A stretch of 64,000 bases of DNA, taken from NCBI GenBank assembly GCA_025175895.1, contig CM046000.1, positions 34,384,720-34,448,719 of the forward strand, read 5' to 3'. Source of the stretch: Wurfbainia villosa. Its lineage: Eukaryota; Streptophyta; Magnoliopsida; Zingiberales; Zingiberaceae. Within the stretch, counting starts at the first letter, position 1. The number at the start of each line of letters is the position of its first letter. The notes below the pieces were generated by a model. It did not search any database, had not been told where the DNA came from, and worked only from the letters and a program-made list of their open reading frames with translations. Shown piece by piece: positions 1 to 9,214 of this stretch. Position numbers and translations under genes: made by a program.

Positions 1-413
1 CTAGAGTGTAGGGATTTTACCTTCTCTCCCTTTTCAAGTTTGATATTGGACAATTGGGAGCAAAGGACATCTCTCCTTGCTAGCTTTGCCTCGGATGTGC
101 CTTCATGGATCTCTATTAGTTTGTCCCACATTTCTTTGGCGCTAGAACACTCCCCTATCCTATTTACTTCTTGTTGAGGGAGCACATTATAGAGGTGGTG
201 CTTGGCCTTTGAATTTGCCAAATACTCCTCTCTTTGTCTTTTGCTCCATCTCGATTTCTCTAATGGCTTCCCATCTTCGTTCCTAGGCAACTCGAAACTG
301 TTTTCCATAATTAACAATATTTCAAAGTCGGTTTCGAAGAATACCTCCATTCTCTTTTTCCACCAAGAGAATTTGCCGTCAAACTTCGGTGGGTGGATGT
401 TTGAGCCGGCCAT
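1..413 (-). CDS. TE1 gag, N-terminal part (truncated by window edge)
   Basis: The frame opens with ATG at 413 and stays open for 137 codons to the window edge. The N-terminus reads MAGSNIHPPKFDGKFSWW, the same start as the TE11 gag at 52934, and residues 1-137 align to TE11 gag almost without gaps (PPKF, WWKKRMEVFFETDF, EKSRW, HEGTSEAKLARRD). This is the N-terminal part of a copia gag polyprotein (DUF4219/UBN2-type region), which forms the cytoplasmic virus-like particle. Unlike TE11, there is no stop at codon 21. The ATG was chosen because it lies 50 bases after the primer binding site and matches the related gags. The zinc knuckle would lie left of the window. Confidence 0.85.
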   Translation of the reverse strand, partial: MAGSNIHPPKFDGKFSWWKKRMEVFFETDFEILLIMENSFELPRNEDGKPLEKSRWSKRQREEYLANSKAKHHLYNVLPQQEVNRIGECSSAKEMWDKLIEIHEGTSEAKLARRDVLCSQLSNIKLEKGEKVKSLHS

Positions 414-458
414 TTTTGATGTAGAGCTTGTTGTGACGGTTAGTCCGGTGACAAGCAA

Positions 459-474
459 CCTTGCTCTGATACCA
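459..474 (-). other. TE1 primer binding site (initiator tRNA-Met)
   Basis: On the minus strand the sequence is TGGTATCAGAGCAAGG, two bases after the CA end of the LTR. It is the standard plant copia site complementary to the 3' end of initiator tRNA-Met, where minus-strand DNA synthesis starts. Confidence 0.9.
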
Positions 475-476
475 CT

Positions 477-1653
477 TGTTGGAGATCGATTGGCCGGCTA
501 GAGGGGGGTGAATAGCCCTCTTACGATGGATGTCGGGATTCTCTCATCTACAAAGCGTTAGCGCAAGCGGAATATACAAATACAAATAAAGACAACACAA
601 AAGATAGACAAGCAATACAAACACGAGATGTAACGTGGTTCACGGCTACGCCGCTAATCCACGGTCCGATTCGTCCAAGGTGAATCACTCATCCAAATCT
701 ATCCACTAGATCTCTCCTTTGCACAAAGCTAGGTGGAGGTAACCTCTTTTACACAAGGATCACTCTTCTACAATAGAATAAAGATTAGAACAAGTAGAAG
801 AGTAGGGAATCGTGTATGGCACTTTGGGAGAAGTTTAGAGCTCAAGTATTAGCCTCCCAAAGCCCCACCCCCTTCCTTTTTATAGAGGAAGAGGGTTTCT
901 TCCCGTTGACACAGGATCAGTCGACTGATGCCCTCGATCAGTCGACTGATCCCGTAGCCGTTGCCCAATAACGACCGCTTTACACGTTGGATTCCATCCA
1001 ACGGTATTGGCATCAGTCGAGTGCTCAACGAGGTCGACTCCACTGCGTCTGCAGACAATGACATCGCCGATCGGCCCCTTGCGCCGATCGATTAGACCAT
1101 CACGATCGCCCATGCCGGATCCGACTAATCAACTTGATTCACCGACTTAAAACCATCGATCGAACTATCGACTTAGAGCAATGACGCCATGACATGGCAA
1201 TGACCGTGTCGGGAAATCCCATCCGACACTTAGCCAAATGGCCAAGTTTCACCTAAGAGCTACCCCTTCCCGGGTTACATTCGCTCACTCTCATCTCTCG
1301 GAGTCCTTCGCCTTCGAAGTTCTCTTCGTTCGCGGCCACCTCTCTCGGCAGCATCAGGCGCACGACTCTGCAATGCTCCTTCGCATCTCTTGCCTCGAAG
1401 TCTACTTCCTCCGGCTTCACTCCAAGCTTCTCGTCCGGCGGTCCCTCGGATGCTCCAAGCACATGGCTTCCGCAAAACAATCCTTCACCGACTCAAGGAC
1501 CGAGTCATGAGATGTGAAACTCGCCATGGCTCCATGTACGAATTACTAAGTCCTGCACGACTTCAACGCACATATCAAATCAACATAACAAACTAACTTA
1601 AACCCTTTGCCACACACATCAAAACCTAATCATGGCAAGAGATTTCCCTAACA
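477..1653 (-). repeat. TE1 5' LTR (1177 bp, TE11 family)
   Basis: In element orientation the LTR starts TGTTAGGG at 1653 and ends TCCAACA at 477. It matches the TE11 LTR along its length, including the first 60 bases, a block with the words GCATCCGAGGGACCGCCGGA, a TATA-like box (minus strand, 876-884) and the 3' terminal block. Between about 910 and 1190 it contains the palindrome CAGTCGACTG (918-927, 939-948) followed by a stretch rich in CGATCG that does not align well to the TE11 5' LTR. Confidence 0.88.
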
Positions 1654-2784
1654 CATCATAGATATGAACAACCTTGGAGAGAGTCCAACAAGCCATTCAT
1701 AACTATGACGGTAGGTATCAACTATACCGATTGCATATCACGTATATGCAACTATCACAATGTGCTATCAACTAATTGAATGTTCACACATACATCGGGT
1801 TGTTAACACATTAACAAGTATGCATCATATGCATAGCACCCAACTTCACCTCCCTTTACATCGACCTTGGAGAGAGTCCAACAAGCCGATGCTCCAGGTT
1901 AAAGCCAACCCATTAATCGAGAAATAGTTTTAATATGGTTAGAGCGCATTCAACCAATTAGCCCGGCTTGGAGAGAGTCCAACAACCAAAGCTAACGATT
2001 GACCTCTGACTCTTACCATATTAGTATTAAACTATTCCATGGTTTGAACATGTTCAGGTTCGAGCTGGGCTTGGAGAGAGTCCAACAACCCGAACAAGAA
2101 ACGGAACTCTGGTTCTAACCATATTAATGGAAGGTGTAGGCTTTAATATTGAGTTAGAGTTTTTATGTCTCATCCTCTTTGCATGCAAATAACTATTATC
2201 TACATGGCATGACATACATGGCATACATCTACATGTCACGACACGCATGATATAATGATATGCATCTAATGTAATTACATGACATACAATTATGTCATGT
2301 ACATAATTTCCTTATTTGTCATAACTATTTATGGAAATAAAATATGTTTAAGATTTGATTCTCCAAATCAAATCATGATTAAATTAGGAAACAAATTTCC
2401 AAATCAAATCACATATTTTATTTATGGAAATAGTTGATTAAGGAAAATCAATTTAGGAAACTAATTTTCTAAATCATCAAAACTACTTATGAAAATTAAA
2501 TATTTTAAGATTTGATTTCCCAAATCAAATCATGATTAAATTAGGAAATAAATTTCCAGAATCTAATCAAATATTTTATTTATGGAAAATATCAATTTCC
2601 ATAAATACTTCCAACTTTCCAAAAGTGGAAGATTTCTATAAATACTTTTAGACTTTCCAAAATTGAAAAATTTCCATAAAAACTTCTAAATTTACAAAAT
2701 TAGAAAATTTCCAGAAATAACATTATGACAATCGCAAAACCATTTTACGATTATGTCGAAACACAACCTGGGCTATGATACTAC
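1654..2784 (-). other. TE2 untranslated leader with four repeated stem-loops
   Basis: No coding frame is supported here. It aligns to the TE5 leader (18410-19560) on the opposite strand. Between 1674 and 2085 (plus coordinates) it has four copies of TTGGAGAGAGTCCAA (1674, 1867, 1968, 2071), which on the element strand read TTGGACTCTCTCCAA and can fold as a 5-bp stem with a 5-base loop. From 2280 to 2700 it is AT-rich, with a repeated block containing the words CAAATCAAATCATGATTAAA. Confidence 0.8.
2770..2783 (-). other. TE2 primer binding site, mutated
   Basis: The minus strand reads TAGTATCATAGCCC where TE5 has TGGTATCAGAGCCC. Two of fourteen positions differ, so priming by initiator tRNA-Met would now be weakened. 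Confidence 0.75.
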
Positions 2785-5011
2785 TGTTGGGTTTCCAGCA
2801 CCGCGGCGAGTGTGTGTTCGAACATGTTTCGTAAACATGTGCACAGCGGAAGAAATAAAAATAATAAATCTACATTTATTACAACACACACATCACACGC
2901 ATGCATAGTACAACATGTGTAGACATAACCGTAAATTTAAATTTGCAATAAAAGGAAATATAACTACGTTATACCTTTCATATCACGTGTAGCGGGAACG
3001 GCATCAACCGGAACGATCCTCGCTAGAATCGTCTCTATCCGTATCCACGCCGAGTATCCTTAGGATGACTTCGCTAAGCCACGAGCTTCGTCTTCGTATG
3101 GGTTACTAGCCTCGTGTTGAAGACGACGTGATCGAGAGATGATCACGATCCGAATCCAAATTCGGATCCAAAGACGAGTCCTCAAAACTCGCTTCTCTGG
3201 AGAGGTATTCGTCAACCGTTTGACGAATCCTTCGTCCTCCACCTATGAGGATTACCGTAGATCAAATCCTCGGTAAGTTAGGCGCTGTCGAAGCTCTAAC
3301 CGTCGTCCAAACGATGCTCCGATGAGAGAAGAACAAGCTGTCCAGAAAACTGGACAGCTTTGGTGGAGGAGTAGGCGCCGGCCAACCAAGGGAAGCCAAG
3401 TGCTCACCTTATTGCCGAAGCCTAGGAAGATCACCGGAGGGTCACCGGAGGATGACCGGCTGAAGCTTGGACGCCGGCAAGGAGTTGGACGGCGGCACAA
3501 GGGGCTGGGCAGCAACCTAGGGTTGGCGCCGAAAATCCAAGGAGAGGATGGAGAGGTGGGCGACAACCACAAGCTAGGGTTTTTGGATTAGGGCTTAACA
3601 ATCCCTTAAGCCCTCTTTTATAGAGAACTAATTCTCTTAATGGTTATTGGATCATAACCATGAGGCCCGTTAACCCGCTCCATTAATATAAGTTAAAATA
3701 AACCAAACCATGATGGTTTATTTTAAGTTAAAACGAACCGAACCAACTTTTGGTTCATTCGTTTAAAATAAACCAAACCCTTTGGTTTATTCTCCTCCAT
3801 TGGATTAGAACCAAACCATTTTGGTTCATCCATTATGTCTTCATAAGACACGGCCCATCCACACTTCCATTGCGACTGAAACGATTTCATGCTCCCTTCT
3901 TGTTTGGTCCAACCAAACCTAGTTTCTCTCGGTCTGAGAATCCCATTTTCAAGCTCGTTTTAAATCTTTCGGATTACGCTCGTTGTGCGTGTGACCAAAT
4001 AGGTTCTCGGTTTATGTTGGCCATCTATAATTAACCATTAATTATAGAACAATCATGAGTGGCACCTAGTAGTACATCATGATCCCCAATTAATCGAAAA
4101 GATCAACGGTTGATCCAGAACTATTTCTGAAACCCTTCAGCAGCTCGAATGAATCATGCCCCATTCCCTTCACTCATCTTATACCCACTTGGTTCAGGAC
4201 ATGGTCTATAGTGTCAGTCCCCACTAGGCTGACTACGTCACACCTAGCCCAAGTATCATTTCCTCGTCCTATAGATTCTAGTTACTGCACATGTATCGAA
4301 GCGTACCTTACTCTTAACATGTAATGCTTTGGCCAAAGACTTTAGTAACAATCCGACGAGAGGCCATGGGTATACATCTCCTCACAAGGAGTGGTGAATC
4401 CTTTATAGGCTATTCAAACACCTTCGATCACTTCGACTTATACCCAATCATCCCGAGTCCACATCTCCTTGGAGATGTTTGCTTAAGATGTCAAAGCATA
4501 AGTCTCCATGATCAAGATGACTTGAATACCGTAAGTCAAAGGAACATCGTACTTAAGCTACAGTAAGAACTTCATTGACATATCTATATATGCAGGGAAC
4601 CATATGAAGTCTTATGACTGGTCACTCCAATGAACTAGTTACCATAACTAGCATCCACGATCAACTCTGGACATCACAATGTCTCCAGCTAGTGAGAATC
4701 AGCTGCTTGGGTACACCAAGGAGTATACCTCGTGCTAGTCTTGACAGAATCGATGGTGTCCAAATCCATCAATTCATCGACTAGGGATAATTCCGATACA
4801 TCACAATTACACATGTAGAGATACTCACTAGTTGTGATCCAATCACAAATTCTCTCATGCTGTGAATCGTATCGTGGACATTCAGTAAATGAGTTTAAGA
4901 TCCAATCAAATACATGAAACATGTATACTCAAATAGTGAATCTTCATTTATCATCTAAATGGTTCATACATAAGGCGATTGCCTTACGACATCTCTCATA
5001 TATTACTAACA
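2785..5011 (-). repeat. TE2 5' LTR (2227 bp, TE5 family)
   Basis: In element orientation it begins TGTTAGTAATATATGAG at 5011 and ends GGAAACCCAACA at 2785. It matches the TE5 5' LTR (16194-18409, 2216 bp) over its full length, including the repeated AACCAAA/TTGGTTT words and a TATAAAAG box (minus strand, 3615-3622). Short open frames inside it are chance frames in LTR DNA. Confidence 0.9.
3615..3622 (-). promoter_or_regulatory. TE2 LTR TATA-like box
   Basis: TATAAAAG on the minus strand at the same place as in the TE5 LTR (17579-17586). It probably marks the U3/R boundary of the LTR promoter; position only, no start-site data. Confidence 0.5.
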
Positions 5012-5789
5012 CAGAACTCCAAGAAGGGTTTTCTACTTTTCAGGCATGGAGTTCCATTATCTAAGGAGATGTGTCCTAGATCATCTGAGGAGATAGAGGA
5101 GATGAAGGCGGTTCCTTATGCTTAGGCAGTAGGAAGCCTCATGTAGGCGATGCTATGTACGAGACCAGATATCTGCTATGCAGTGGGCATGGTCAGTAGA
5201 TATCAGAGTAATCCAGGACAGGGACATTGGACTACGGTAAAGCATATATTGAAGTACCTGAGAAGGTCTAAGGATTATATGCTAGTTTACCAAGCAGACA
5301 AATTACTCCCTGTGGGTTACACGGATTCCGACTTCCAATATGATAGGGATAACAGTAAGTCTACCTCAGGTTTTGTGTTTACTTTGGGAGGTGGAGCCAT
5401 TGTATGGAGGAGTGTCAAGCAGAAATGCGTGGCAGACTCTCCCATGGAAGCTGAGTATGTGGCAGCCTCTGAGGCAGACAAAATAAGTTGTCTGGCTCAG
5501 GAACTTCCTAATGGACTAGGATGTGATTCCTAGTTTGCCCAGAACTATCACAATTTATTGTGATAATAATGGTGCAGTTGCAAACTCGAAGGAACCATGA
5601 GCCCATAATGTAAGTAAATACATAGAGCGCAAGTACCACATGATACGAGAAATCGTAAAGGAGGTAGAAGTTGTTGTCGCCTAGATTGCATCAGAGGATG
5701 ACCTGGTAGACCTTTTCACTAAGGCCTTTCTAGCGAGAGCTTTTGATAGGCATGTGGAGGGAATGAGAATCAGATGTATGGCAGTATGA
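5012..5789 (+). pseudogene. TE3 pol remnant: end of reverse transcriptase and RNase H
   Basis: The translation aligns to the last part of TE4 pol (12357-13116). It contains the words AMLCTRPDICYAVGMVSRYQ, HWTTVKHILKYLRR and STSGFVFTLGGGAIVWRS, and ends GMRIRCMAV before TGA at 5787. These mark the C-terminal RT region and the RNase H domain that removes the RNA strand of the hybrid during reverse transcription. The copy is dead: it starts abruptly at the TE2 junction, has stops near 5124 and 5144, a frameshift after EYVAASEA and another stop near 5682. Some of these stops need changes other than C-to-T, unlike those in TE4, TE7 and TE9. Confidence 0.85.
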
Positions 5790-5822
5790 GGACAGCATAG
5801 TCTTTTAGTATAAGTGGGAGAT

Positions 5823-6090
5823 TGTAGGGATGTATACTAAAAAGTCTATCTTTTGTATGAACATCTTTATTTTGAAATAAGAATCACATGATCATTGTTT
5901 GCATTTTATGGTTATGCAATATTGTCTAATACATTACATTGTAGATAACATGGTGTGTGGTGTCACACAGGAGATCATGTTATCGGTTCCTTATAAAGTA
6001 TAAGTAAAGGCTCACAACCGAGATGACTTTGAACAAACCATTGGAATGGTTGTAGTGTGATTTGGTATTGGTTTGTCTTGACCATAGAAT
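5823..6090 (+). repeat. TE3 3' LTR, segment 1
   Basis: Begins TGTAGGGATGTATACT directly after the purine run GTGGGAGAT (5815-5822) and matches the first 270 bases of the TE10 LTR at 47580. It ends at the TE4 insertion; 6086-6090 AGAAT is the left TSD copy of TE4. Confidence 0.88.
6086..6090. repeat. TE4 target-site duplication, left copy (AGAAT)
   Basis: AGAAT immediately precedes the TE4 5' LTR and recurs at 15212-15216 directly after the 3' LTR. In the TE10 LTR the uninterrupted site reads ATAAAATCACAC, as expected for the empty site. Confidence 0.92.
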
Positions 6091-7035
6091 TGTTGGAATG
6101 TATACTGAAAGCCTAGCTCTTTTTGTATGAACATTTTTATTTTGAAATAAGAATCACATGATTATTGTTTGCACTTTGTATATTTATTATATGTGTGCAT
6201 ATTGTCTAATATTTTACATTGTAGATAACATGGTGCTTGGTGTGGCACAGAAGATCATGTTATCAGTATCTTGTAGAATATAAGTAGAGGCTCACAACCA
6301 AGATGGTTTTGGACAAACCATTGGCATGGTTGTAGTATAGCTTGGTATTGTTTTGTCTTGAACATAGAGTTACACTAGTACACTTAGGTGTATTGAGCAG
6401 GACCGACATAGAGGTGATTCAATTTATTACTGACTACATAATTGAATCAGACCTCGGATATTATATTGTACATGCTCTTAATCCCGATATAATAACGGGC
6501 ACATGTACTTAGTATTTATTTTTTTGATTTACCATAGGGTGAGATTTAGATGGATTAAATCAATATGTCCGGTAAGTTGGGAAATAATATTATTTACATG
6601 GTGTGCCGTTGATTATAGGAGGAAACCATGTCCTATATATTAGGTTGATGATGTCCCCTTGAGGAGCTCATAAGGTTCATCATGTAAACCCAGCTGGTTG
6701 ACTTAGTCAACATGATGATAAGGTTGAGTGGTACTACTCGAGGAGTTAGATGTTAATTGATTGATGGTCAGTAAATCAATTAATTAATGGACATTCGATA
6801 TCTTAAACACGGGGAGATGGATGTACAAATAGTATATGGAGCCCATATTAATTTATGGGGGTTGGTGAGGTAGTTCAATGATGATCCTCTAGTGGAATGG
6901 AACATCATTGATGGATCAAGTTTGTGTGGTTCCAATCCATCGGGTGGCCAAGATCCAACTCCTCCTTATGGTCCCTATCGTAGCCTAATATAATCCTCAT
7001 GAAGTCTAGATCCAAGGATGTAAAACAAAACTCTA

Positions 7036-7290
7036 GAACCAACGGTTGGGATTAAATCCCTAGATCCGATGGTTGGGATGAAACCCTAGAACCAACGGTT
7101 GGGATTAAATCCCTAGATCCGATGGTTGGGATGAAACTCTAGATCCGACGGTTGGAATGAAACCCTAGATCTGACGGTTGGGATGAAATTCTAGATCCGA
7201 CGGTTGGGATGAAACCCTAGATCCGACGGTTGGGATAAAACCCTAGATCCGACGGTGGAGATTAAATCCCTAGATCCGACGGTGGAGATT
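7036..7290. repeat. Ten-unit tandem repeat in TE4 5' LTR
   Basis: About ten units of 26-28 bp, each with the words CTAGATCCGACGGTTGGGAT or close variants (CTAGAACCAACGG, CTAGATCTGACGG). The same ten units recur in the 3' LTR (14093-14350). TE3 (about 15880-15965) and TE10 (48499-48606) carry only about four. The array lies just upstream of the TATA box, so it may act as a U3 enhancer; that role is inference. Confidence 0.88.
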
Positions 7291-7312
7291 AAAGGAGGCT
7301 TAAGCTCAATTC

Positions 7313-7320
7313 TATAAATA
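7313..7320 (+). promoter_or_regulatory. TE4 5' LTR TATA box
   Basis: TATAAATA about 25 bases downstream of the tandem repeat array. The equivalent box is at 14371-14378 in the 3' LTR and TATAAAAG at 48627 in TE10. Probable start of the R region some 30 bases downstream. Confidence 0.6.
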
Positions 7321-7991
7321 GAGGGCTTAGGTTGGGCGGCAAGGATGGTTCTCTTGGATTAGGGTTTTGCCTCTCAAGTGTTTTAGGCGGCTAGGGTTTT
7401 GGAAGTGGTTTGGGCGGCAACAAGAAAGGAGATTAGGGTTTCCTTCTTTTCTCCTTGGTGGCCGGCGCTCACTCCCTCTTCTTCCTAGCTTTGGCCGGCC
7501 CTCTTCCTCCTCCTTTGCTCCTTGGTGGCCGGCGGTTCTCCATCTTCTTGGTGGCCGGCGCTTCTCCAACCTCTAGGTGGCCGGCGGCAACATTGTCACA
7601 AGTGGCCGACGCTCATCCATTTATTCCTTGGCCGGCGGTTACATCGAGCTCCTTTGCTTGGTGGCCAGTTCTAGAAAGGAGAAGTTTTGTTTGGTTCTTC
7701 TCTTTGTTCGCAGCGAATAAGGAAGGGAAGAACGCGATCTAGAAGGCTTCTACTCGTGGAGGATCTTCGCCCACACGTCGTCCACGAGGATGATAGGACA
7801 TACGGTAGAAGATCGTGATGTATAAAAGTTTTACAACTTTATTTTCTGATCTTAGCATGTTCTTTTATGTTTTGATTATACAAGTGTGCATTTGTATATA
7901 TTTTGTATAATCATGGACCCCGAAGACAAACACAAAAACCGCCGATCCGTCCGTCGTCTCTTCCGCGGCTAACCAACTAGAAGAGTTGTGT

Positions 7992-8022
7992 TGCTTGAAC
8001 AACTAGTTTGTTCAAGCGATCA
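7992..8022 (+). other. Conserved R-U5 hairpin in TE4 5' LTR
   Basis: GTTGCTTGAACAA and TTGTTCAAGCGAT flank the loop CTAGT. Ten central pairs are Watson-Crick and the outer three include two G-U pairs in RNA. The same hairpin is at 15048-15078, 28107-28139 (14 perfect pairs) and 49259-49291. It would lie in the RNA leader upstream of the primer binding site. Confidence 0.75.
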
Positions 8023-8105
8023 CTCAAGTTTTTAGCACGACGACGAATTGGTTGTGCTAAGGAAACTCATCCCATCTGGATTAGTTCTTTCATTAGTTGT
8101 TCAAG

Positions 8106-8118
8106 TGGTATCAGAGCC
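8106..8118 (+). other. Second PBS-like sequence inside TE4 5' LTR
   Basis: TGGTATCAGAGCC occurs here, 50 bases before the true site at 8156. In the 3' LTR the same place instead holds an AT-rich stretch (about 15155-15180), so the 5' LTR was altered. Confidence 0.85.
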
Positions 8119-8155
8119 AATGAGCCAATGAGCCTCCGAAGCAACTCCCTTCAAG

Positions 8156-8168
8156 TGGTATCAGAGCC
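8156..8168 (+). other. TE4 primer binding site
   Basis: TGGTATCAGAGCC, two bases after the CA end of the 5' LTR as fixed by the 3' LTR end and the TSD. Complementary to the 3' end of initiator tRNA-Met. Confidence 0.92.
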
Positions 8169-9214
8169 ACGGTTTCCGGTTTTATGTGTTTTGGATTCGG
8201 TTACTTTCATGCACATATCATATATTGAGTATGTCGGATAATAGTAGGATGTGCGTAGGCTAACTTTTTGGTTGCAGGCATAAGATCCGACTATTATGGC
8301 TATTTGGTTGTATGTGATTGTTTTGTGTGTGATTGTATGTATATTATTTGAATCCTCGGGGTTGACGAGGCTAGATTAGTATTTAATTTTTGTAATTAAA
8401 TACGACATTGTTTAACCGCTCATTTTAGTTTACTTTTGATCTAGATTATTTGTACTCTCCTTCGTGGAGTATAGGATCGATGGATGTAAATTAAAATGAT
8501 ATATCTCGACTCGGATCTCTTTGGTGACTTGCGCACGGAAAAAGATGGAGCGGATAAGGTGGCGACACGACGGGATGCGTATTGGAGAACAATGCCATAA
8601 TAGTTGGAAAAATTCTTTTTTTCCATATTTATTGCTTATTTTTTTTATATGCATGTTGTGTATGCTTTAAAATTCCTCATTTTCAATTTACTAAGTGGGA
8701 GAGGGATATTTTAATTAATTCCCACGGCCTCCATTACAATTTGACGTGTGATGCAACAAACTTGTGTGTCGGCTCTGAGTGCCTTCCTCCCTGCGGACGG
8801 GTTTGTTTGCGGATCACTAGGTCAAATAATGGTTATAGGAAATTATCTAGGAGCATGTGTACTTCCACAGCGGTAAGGCATATAATCCGAAATAATTCCC
8901 TTAGTATCGTGTAATGGTGCACACTTAGATGCAAATAAAAGTATCCTCCCCATCGGAGTCACTGCTTTTATTTGTAGGCCCAAAGAGGAACCAACTATTA
9001 ATTTTATTTGTCAAAAAGTAAGGTTGACAAGATAATAAAATTAATGGGTAAAACCTCCTCTTACAAATGTAGAATTCGTATACGTCCACACAGCGTGGCA
9101 TGCGACATTCTCGATGATTTGAGGTGTTGGTTGATTTCGGAATTTTATTGTTTTGAGGAATCAATAATATTTGAAATCTAATGTTTTGATCATTGTGATT
9201 CTTAGGTTTTTCAA
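8169..9214 (+). other. TE4 untranslated leader
   Basis: About 1.05 kb with no supported coding frame. It is alignable with the TE10 leader (49450-50494), for example the shared words GTCGGATAATAGTAGGAT, GGGAGAGGGA and AAACCTCCTCTTACAAATGT. Long leaders of this kind carry packaging and dimerisation signals in copia elements; no specific signal was identified. Confidence 0.75.

Larger units (their letters stand above)
1..1653 (-). mobile_element. TE1: Sirevirus-like copia element, 5' end, runs off the left edge
   Basis: Reading on the minus strand, an LTR (477-1653) is followed by a primer binding site and then the start of a gag frame that is still open at position 1. The LTR is the same family as that of TE11. 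TE1 sits inside the untranslated leader of TE2: the sequence to its right, read on the minus strand, matches the TE5 leader around 19490-19560, and TE1 breaks that match. The likely TSD begins at 1654 (CATCA), but the other copy is outside the window. Whether TE1 carries pol cannot be seen; its family member TE11 does not. Confidence 0.88.
1654..5011 (-). mobile_element. TE2: copia element of the TE5 family, 5' end only
   Basis: On the minus strand this is an LTR (2785-5011), a decayed primer binding site and an untranslated leader that is interrupted by TE1 at 1653. LTR and leader both match TE5. The remaining internal region and the other LTR lie left of the window. The right edge falls in the pol remnant of TE3: the flank begins CAGAACTCCAAG, and the same codons occur uninterrupted in TE4 at 12357. 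TE2 therefore inserted into TE3 pol; the second TSD copy is outside the window. Confidence 0.87.
6091..8153 (+). repeat. TE4 5' LTR (2063 bp)
   Basis: Begins TGTTGGAATGTATACTG and ends CAACTCCCTTCA. It contains ten tandem units of about 26 bp (7036-7290), a TATAAATA box, a conserved hairpin (7992-8022) and a second PBS-like sequence (8106-8118) that is absent from the 3' LTR. GC-rich frames between 7327 and 7742 lie in the LTR and show no protein family. Confidence 0.95.

Noticed and set aside
1..1653. TE1 and TE11 as two parts of one element
   Set aside because: They lie on opposite strands in different hosts (TE2 leader and TE10 gag-pol), and TE11 has its own two LTRs and exact TSD.
7327..7742. 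Overlapping GC-rich open frames (69-95 codons) with Pro/Arg/Ser-rich translations, repeated at 14425-14883
   Set aside because: They lie in TE4 LTRs, occur in several frames at once and match no protein family; composition of a GC-rich LTR segment explains them.
8582..8914. 110-codon frame in the TE4 leader as a small extra gene
   Set aside because: The matching TE10 leader does not keep the frame; no recognised domain.
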